Below are positions 56,731-64,000 of a DNA stretch of 64,000 nt, piece by piece. Positions within the stretch are counted from its first letter, which is position 1. The number at the start of each line of letters is the position of its first letter. Made by a program: the position numbers and the translations under genes. The DNA lies in contig JAJEKV010000004.1 in the NCBI GenBank assembly GCA_021234155.1, positions 30,547,134-30,611,133 on the forward strand, written 5' to 3'. Origin of the DNA: Isoetes taiwanensis. Its lineage: Eukaryota; Streptophyta; Lycopodiopsida; Isoetales; Isoetaceae. A model generated the notes under the pieces. That model saw only the letters and a program-made list of their open reading frames with translations. It searched no databases and was not told the DNA's origin.

Positions 56731-59700
56731 ATACAATGATAGGAAATACAACTGATATGTGCTCCATGTGCGTAATCGTATCTAAAATTCACTTGCACTC
56801 CACTCATGTATAATTCCATTCAACCCCTACTTTACCAAATCCATTGCTCATCAAGGATCGCACTGGTCATGGATTTAATAACGCAAACCTCGTATAATTA
56901 TATTCTGTGGAAGAAATGAATCTTCCCTTTCCATGCGTAAGGGAGTCTGTTATAAAATATCTCGCAAGATGCAAAAGTAAATCAAATTAAACAAGAATCC
57001 ACTAATGACACATGATAGACTTTGCCTCGTGAGTGGTCCAATGCAGACATGTGGTCATCCCCGAATTATGTTTACATAGAGTTTCAAAGATCCACTACAT
57101 TAAACAATAATGCAGTGCCTCGGGCATGGTTCCGATATGGTGTGAAAGGACTTAAAGTAAGCAAATTGTTTTAGAAAACCTGCGCTTGAAGTGACAGCTA
57201 TTATTAGTATGTAATCAATGTCATAAGTAGGATGCTAACTAATGGAAATCCAAGCAGGCTTTAACCTAATTCATTGCTTGATGCAAAGGCAACTTCTTTG
57301 CCTTTATCGGTTTTGTTGATTTGATAGTTTCCGCCTTTTTTGGCCTCCTTCCCCGTGGTGGTTGCAAAAGACAGTGACTAAACCGAGCAAATATCAAGTA
57401 CATCATAATATTCAACTCTTACCTTTTTATTTTGGCCTGATGACAATGGGCATTCTCTTTGCTTTTCTTATCTACCCCACGGGTTCTCCTATTTTTCACA
57501 ACTTTATCAGCCTAGTTTATGTACCAACATCCAATGCATTCTCTACTTCCATTGGACTCACATTATCTTCTCAAGATTATACACAAATATCCACTAAAAA
57601 ATGTCATTGAAGGACCACTTACATTCAAAGATTAAAACTAACACAACCAATCGCTTTAAAAAATGTTCCTAAGAACTTCATCCGGCAGGAGTTACCGTTT
57701 TTGACATCCAACCCGTCCCGCGATCAATAGCTAATGTTATCTTCCTCTACATGTACACACACAATCGTAGGTGAATATTCAAGCTTCTCAACATACTCTA
57801 AACTCGGGCTAAACTAAACTTTACTTTTATGTTTTTCTCCATGGTTGTTGTATCCTCGATGCTTACCGGGTGTTCTATCCTCGCAGGTCCTTGATCGGGC
57901 CGCTTTGATGGCTCATTGCCATTAGGTGTTTTCTAGAACCGCAGATGTCGCCAAGAAATATATCACACTAGATTGCTAACTACCAATCACATTTTCAAAG
58001 ATTTTTTTTGTCGCTTCAACAACTCCACTGCTTCAAGATTTAAGTGGTCGGAGCATCTGGGCACGATTTTCTTAGAGGTGATCCTGTGTTGATTTTATAT
58101 CCCACTCAAAAGTTTGGTCCTGTGGATCCCATCTCCATCACAAATTGAAATTCAAATTAAATCCATCTTCTAGCATTTAGATTCCATACATCTTCCACAC
58201 ACTTTTCACACCCATTAAAATTCTCTTTATGGAAATTAATAAAGCACAAAAACACAATAATACTTCAAATTCATTACCTCTAAGTAAGGGATGAGCTTGT
58301 TTGGTGATGCTACCCTTGTCGCCATTGAAAAATAGGAACCCAAGATATTAACATTACAAATTGTGAATGTAAATCTATGTACAAATGTAAATGCAAATGT
58401 AAATGTAAATACAATTGCAAAACCAAATGTAAATACTAATGTAATGTATGATTATGATGTAAATGTAAATGTAAAGTAGGTATTCCAGAATCTAATCAGA
58501 ATATTTACATTTCTTATGTTTTTGTTATTAGGAAAATACATGTGTAATTCCATATAAGTATTCGGCGATGCATAAAAATTTACATCTTCGTCAATAAAAG
58601 AATCATCACACAAACAATTACATTGGGATAAACCCGGCAATTGCATCGAGTAATATACGCAAGCTTAAAGATACATTTAGGGTAGAGATGGAAATCGAGA
58701 GATCAAAGATACATCAAAAACATGACGAAAAATATCAAATGTGAAATACCTACGCTACATGCTCATAGAACATAAAGTCCCAGAATTACAAAGAATGATA
58801 TATAAAATGAAGAATGGCTACACGTATATAGGGACTACATTAGAGAAGAAAACAAAAGCAGTGATATTCTACACGAGTATATAGGACACCATTGAAGAAG
58901 AATATATCACCAAAATGATAAAATTATAAGTATTTCAAATCTAATATTATATTCGATACAGTTACCGGATTTTACTTCAACATCAATGAAGCAAAGAATT
59001 AGAGAACCTAGTAAAAAACTATTACATCCCCAAGATATTCAATGTAAAATATTAACTAGTTAAATGTGTTGTTTGAGTTGGGGATCCCAAATTGCCTTCT
59101 ATCTTCGGGTCGAGGCACTCCTTCACACATTGGAGACCCATGGTGAGCTCGTGAATCAAAAACAAAATGCAATATGGATGGCCGCATGGTAGTGTAACCA
59201 CTGAAATCTATCAAGCCCTTCACCACGCTTGTGAAAAGACTGCTCACATTCTCAAGTAAATGGCTAGAGCAAATTTAGAACATTGAATGCCTCAAGGAAT
59301 TGTCTGGTGAGACACAATATATCTACAACATTTAGAGACAAGGATGTACAAGTGTGCTTATGCAAGTGACATTAACATCGCACACATCTATTTTTTAAAT
59401 TAAAATACTATCACATCTCATTCCGTTAGAGATGTATTTTGAGAATACAACTTAATTATTTATCTTCATAATAAAGTAGTAAATAAGTATTATTCCGTTG
59501 TGGTTCAATTCAACATTGGCTCATTCTGTATTAGTTGTAGTTTTACAACGTCCTTTAATGTGATTTAAGGTAGTTGCGTACGTGTTATTGAAATTTCTAT
59601 TGCAAGAGCAAAAGCAACAAACATTTGCAATGCAATCAAAGTTTTGCATATTGGCGAGATGTGGAGGTATATCTATGAGAAAACTAAATTAAGAAAAATC

Positions 59701-59784
59701 TTCATTATAGCTTAGAGCATTAAGCCATGGTATATATAGCCATGGTATATAATGTGAAACTAAATGAGATGCTATATATTTCAA

Positions 59785-60190
59785 ATGAGGTGCACCTTTG
59801 ACCATCAAGAAATCACGAATCCATCGGATCCTACAACCTGCACTATATGTTGGAGTTTCAGGCACCTCTTTGTTTTGAAATATGAAATACAAGTTAGCCT
59901 AAGGTTTTGATGGAATATTGAGCTTCTATACCGGCTTGGCCCAAGGTCTTAAAATATGAATTATGGAGGCTCAAACCTCTACCAAAGTAACTCAATGTCC
60001 TATTAAGACTACTTTGACCAACATAACCAAGTGAGCTAACGCGGATTATTTTTTATCTTAAATCTATTTTTTTTTTTTTTTAATAACAACGCCCATTCAA
60101 TTATTTTGGAGATATGGTCTATGGTTTCGAATTTTATTTTTATATCCATATCAAATCCCCCTGGAACCCTCTGTTATTGTACTACATATT
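59785..60190 (-). repeat. Dispersed repeat family A, copy within long repeat 2
   Basis: Counterpart of 24,605-25,012. The GTGCACCT arm and A-box-like region survive, but the central hairpin and CAG-containing words are altered. Confidence 0.55.
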
Positions 60191-60390
60191 CTAAACGAGG
60201 TGCACCTGGACTACTACATGCCGTCTGATCCATCGATTATATGGCCCTTGACTATATGTTGGAGCCCTAGCCACTTTCATTTCGGGACACGGCCATTTAT
60301 GATTGGGGTTTTGAAAATATGAAATACGAAGCTTGCTTAAGATCTTGATGGAAATATCGATTCTACACTAAGACATTCAAGGTTTTAGAA

Positions 60391-61680
60391 TTTTTTTTTT
60401 TTTTTTTTTTTTTTTTTGGGAAGGACGAAAAAGCCAAAAAGTTTATTAATCGATAAAAGTACAAAATTTACATATCTTCGCCTAACTGTGGGGCACAAAA
60501 GATGCCACAGGAGCACTAGCCTGGAGCACAATGTACTTTACCCGTAATAGAAGACTAACAATAAGAACAATTCAAGATATTGAATCCGCATGCTCCATCA
60601 TTTCGATTCAAGGGAGGAACACCGTGAGGGCTGTCAATATGTTTTTCTCGAAAGCCACCGTAATAACACCGCTGCGCGTGATGAATTAATGCCCCGAAGA
60701 TGTTGTAGCACCGCAGCGGCTCCCATATTATTATAGGAGCCAACCTAACAAAGATGGAATGCTCTTTTGTTTAGCCGGAGGCCACGCGGGGTAGGACGCC
60801 AAGAGGATGCATCGGCAGCCTAGTGTACCGTTAAACAAACCTTGTAGCCGTGACTACCGGGTTGAACCTCGTGACAATCAAAGAGACAATGCTCAAGAGT
60901 CTCAACGCCCGAAAAGACAGAAATGACATACCAGCAGATATGCGAGGATCATAGCTGATGTCGAAGGCATTAGCCCCAGAGACACCTATGGATAAGCCGC
61001 CACCATAGTAGCAACCTATCCCAAAGCCATTGCCATGTACCTCCACACAAAATGGGGCGGAACTCGTAGGGTGCCACCCATTTGGCAACTAGAGGGAATG
61101 TGGTGCTAAAAGAAGGCGATATACTGATCTGACAAAGTGTTTGCCTTTGTGAATATTTTCATGACAGTTCCATGGCACCCTTTCAAAGAACACCAACTCG
61201 CACTATAAGAGACAAATTTTCTCTAACCTTCTCCCATAGAGATACATCCCAACGAGAGAACAGAACTTTGCCCCAAATTCAGGCCAAGACAAAGAGGCAA
61301 TCTCGCTTCATACCATGCTTGAATAGAGACAACACTTGCAAGAACCCATCGCCTATGTGTAAGGGGATGAACTAATGTCGCCAATGGAGGTGCCGAGGGA
61401 TCTAAAGGGAAGTGGTGGCCACCATCATGGAGTCTCCAATAGGGGTGGATAGAGGGCATGGCCGTAAAAAGATGTTTGACCGCCCCCATGTCGCCACAAT
61501 AAACCACGAAAAATGGAGAACTTGGAGAAGGGTCCGCAGAGTATGAAATAAAGCCAAGGTAGGATTGGTTTGACGTACCTTCTTGCCTAGAGGGATACAA
61601 AGGTCCAAGAGCTTGTCTAAGAAGGCGCTGGAAACCAGAGAGTCATCCTCACCATTCGTGAGTCTCCAAATGAGCTTTTA
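60391..61680 (-). mobile_element. 5'-truncated L1, copy within long repeat 2
   Basis: Counterpart of 25,208-26,490, with its poly(A) tail as the T run at 60,391-60,417. HPLTHRRWVLASVVSIQAWY is still readable near 61,350, but the C-terminal frames intact in copy 1 are shifted here. Confidence 0.75.
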
Positions 61681-62199
61681 GATTATGAATTACTTCTGTG
61701 CTCCTAACATCTACCAAAATAACTCAATGTCCTAATAAGATTATTTTGACCAATATAACCAGTGAGCTAACGTGATTATCTTTTATCTTAAACCTATGTT
61801 TTTTTTATAACAACCCATTCAATTGTTTTGGGTTTAGGAATCCTTAACAAATCCTCCTGGAACCCCCTATTAGTGTGCTATATATTGTGATATTCATTTG
61901 AGGATTTGATGTTTGGTTTTTCGAAAGCAAAAATAAGTCACAAACACGGGTCAAGTTTCTCGCATGAATGTTCACAAGCTTATTGCCCCCAAAATGAAAA
62001 AAAGTAAACCAACAAGTGAGCCATCATGAGTCCCAACTCACTTACCTAAACACAAAGGAGCTGGGAAAGAGAAATCTTCGCGGAGATCTTAGCCGCCGTG
62101 ATAATTTTTTGTAGTTTTAATTTAGAAATCTAAGGAAATGTATAAGGTTTTCATTTTTAAAATAAAGTAAATGTGTTTATGTACAAGAGAATGAGGGTT

Positions 62200-62525
62200 T
62201 TCAAAAAAAATCGCCGATTATCTAGATAGATTTTTGTTCCACAAAAAGTCGACGAGTGTACTGACGATTACTTTCCTGATGAACATGCATCAGATGTTTC
62301 ATCACAATAATCGTCAGAGTTAATTGTCAGGATGTGTGTCAAACTAATCGCCGTAATATGCAAATGCATAGTTATCGCCGCATTAAGCATCGAATTTCCG
62401 CCATTACTATCGCCAAAAATTTATGCCGTTTTTCATCGAAAAAACATCGTAATCCTAGATCATCCTTATCGCCGATAATTTTGTCGTGGTTTTGTCGATA
62501 ATGCATCAAATTAATCGTCATAAAA
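62200..62525. repeat. TCGTCAGA zone, copy within long repeat 2
   Basis: Counterpart of 26,995-27,345. Most TCGTCAGA words appear here as TCGCCG(A/T) or TCGA, while the bases between them are unchanged; this is the clearest case of motif-specific alteration. Confidence 0.8.
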
Positions 62526-63419
62526 TAGTTTTTCAAGTATTATTACAAATTTGGTCATAACATTTCATTCAAGAGTACTTTTAGATGAAATCATGTTTTT
62601 GCGGTTATTTCCTCGATTTATCTAATGATGTATTATTTGAATACGCCATTAAGTTCTTTTTGGGGGTTGGGGAGGTGGGGGTCTATAATTTTCATCCCTA
62701 GCTAGTATTGTAGGTTTGAGCTAATAATCTAACAGTAGACTTAAAGTTGCACAATACCATATGCATACTTTAACTTGACATTGCCATAGAGATCCTCGAA
62801 GGACACTGTGGCATTTCCAGAGACATTGAATTTGTTATGGGCATGCTATGTCATTGCAAGTATTGGTTAACTAGTTTAATATTTGATATTCTCATGTTTA
62901 TATACCTAAGACATATCATCATAGCCAAATTTAAGGTAGTAAGTTTAAACTTTTGTAATTTGGCAATTTATTGTTACCTCATAGATATCCAATAATTTAG
63001 CAAATAAAAGTTCAAGCCCTTAAGGTAATTGGCACTAAATTTACAAGAAAGAAAGAAAGCATGTAATATTTTAATGAAAACCAAAAGCATTATATATGGG
63101 GGTACATTAGTATGTTTTTAATCACATTTAAAATTGTTTCTTATTGATGACTAGACATCAAACCCTCATCCGCAAAATCATGTTCAATGTCCTCCCATTC
63201 ATCATCATCTAGTTGTAGGAGTGGCCTTCGTCGCATATCATCTATGACAAGTGTGGTGATCTATACAGTGTTAAATTTTGGCCACACGAAGGACATCCAC
63301 ACGATCCGCTAGTTTGGAAGCCTACAAAAAAATATACTCCCAAATTGTTAATCTTGTAGTAGAGAGCTTGTACAAAGCATATAGTAAATGCAGTATCGCA
63401 TCAAGCTAAATCCGTGATA

Positions 63420-64000
63420 ATCATGAATTATGAAGCATAGTAGAGCATGAACATAAAATTATGTGGTTGCCTTGAAATGTCATACATTTGGTTGCCTTCC
63501 ATGGAATATCCAATTCCTCCACAAGTGGTTCTAAGTATACATTCATATCTTTTGACTTGGTATTTTTCCTAAAAGTGTCTTTGCATAAGCCACAACCTGA
63601 TCACAAGGGTATATAAAGGTATGTACCCGAAAAATAAGCATTCACATTAAATGGTCTACCATAGTTGCCATTCAAGGTGGTATTTTATAGTTAATGACAA
63701 CAATGGGCCAAATGCTATGAGTAAATGACATCGTGCCCAATGGACATATTCCATTCATGCCTAAACTTGGTTCATCTTAAAATGTGGCCATTTGTCTTAT
63801 GTATGTTTCAAAGCCTAAAAGGCCATTTGTCTTCTATATGTTTCAAAGCCTCACCATTGGTTGGGTACCTCAAGATACCATCGTTGCTTCGGTGTTTGGC
63901 ATGGAAGTCCATAAATTGGGCTAGGGAAGGACATTTAAACATGACTTGTAATCGTGGAATGATTGGCATGTGTCGTAAACTTCCTGGGACTTTAGACTTT
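63420..64000 (-). pseudogene. CACTA TNP2 fragment, copy within long repeat 2
   Basis: Counterpart of 28,259-28,837, including the VYLEPLVEELDIPW block on the minus strand. It is cut by the window end, so whether this copy also holds the L1 and the 626-bp element cannot be seen. Confidence 0.75.

Larger units (their letters stand above)
56735..64000. repeat. Long direct repeat, copy 2 (continues past the window)
   Basis: Collinear with 21,580-28,837. Long stretches are identical, interrupted by small complex differences centred on CAG, CTG or CG (for example ACAGTCG versus ACATGCCG, TTACTGG versus TTATCGG, TCGTCAGATAA versus TCGCCGATAA). Many change length. Open frames present in copy 1, such as those of the truncated L1, are broken more often here. 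The left edge lies at GAAATACAAC near 56,735. Confidence 0.92.

Overview
The window looks like nuclear DNA from a land plant with a large, transposon-packed genome. The evidence is canonical GT..AG introns, plant-type Ty1/copia, CACTA, L1, Helitron and Mutator/Tourist-like elements, a VAPYRIN-type MSP domain and a plant-style 2-oxoglutarate dioxygenase. The element mix (abundant non-L1 LINEs with microsatellite tails, DUF7869-type proteins) suggests a spore-bearing plant (fern, lycophyte or bryophyte) rather than a flowering plant, but the species cannot be fixed from sequence alone. Almost everything here is mobile-element sequence in some stage of decay. Only two units look like intact host-gene material: a 5-exon dioxygenase gene (12,466-13,994, minus) and a VAPYRIN-like MSP exon (11,025-11,395, plus).

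Layout. 0-8.9 kb: short palindromic repeats, unknown open frames, a protein-isoaspartate methyltransferase pseudogene, LINE 3' ends with microsatellite tails, and a GC-rich decayed LINE (5.17-7.49 kb). 8.9-15.4 kb: a Tourist-like MITE with a TTA target duplication, two Mutator-like foldback MITEs with 9-bp target duplications, and the two gene-like units. 15.4-20.1 kb: copia fragments, a CATGCA microsatellite and a fairly complete LINE (17.2-20.1 kb). 20.1-23 kb: a minus-strand gene relic with a Ulp1/C48 cysteine-protease motif. 21.58-28.84 kb is the first copy of a roughly 7.25-kb segment that recurs as a direct repeat at 56.74-64.0 kb. 28.2-34.7 kb: a CACTA transposase relic interrupted by an L1 with a 15-bp target duplication. 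That L1 is itself interrupted by a 626-bp TIR element with a perfect 8-bp duplication. A SET-domain relic lies beside the CACTA pieces.

The main discovery candidate is an 8,788-bp TIR element at 35,772-44,559. It has 13-bp terminal repeats (CAGGGATAGGTTC) and near-matching 8-bp flanks. It carries two divergent multi-exon genes: a DUF7869-type protein (minus; candidate transposase) and a beta-class DNA N6-adenine/N4-cytosine methyltransferase (plus; DLPYG and FYGSG motifs). Two clusters of about 30-bp palindromes lie between and within them. The 626-bp element at 30,638-31,263 has the same two asymmetric ends in inverted orientation, so it is a non-autonomous derivative; this independently confirms both boundaries of the large element.

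44.6-64 kb: a Helitron helicase fragment, about 180-bp tandem repeats, a second GC-rich LINE (46.6-51.7 kb), an L1 fragment and the second copy of the 7.25-kb repeat. Differences between the two repeat copies cluster at CAG/CTG and CG sites and often change length. That is more like systematic basecalling error at methylated plant DNA in one unpolished copy than ordinary divergence, so some frameshifts elsewhere in the window may also be technical.
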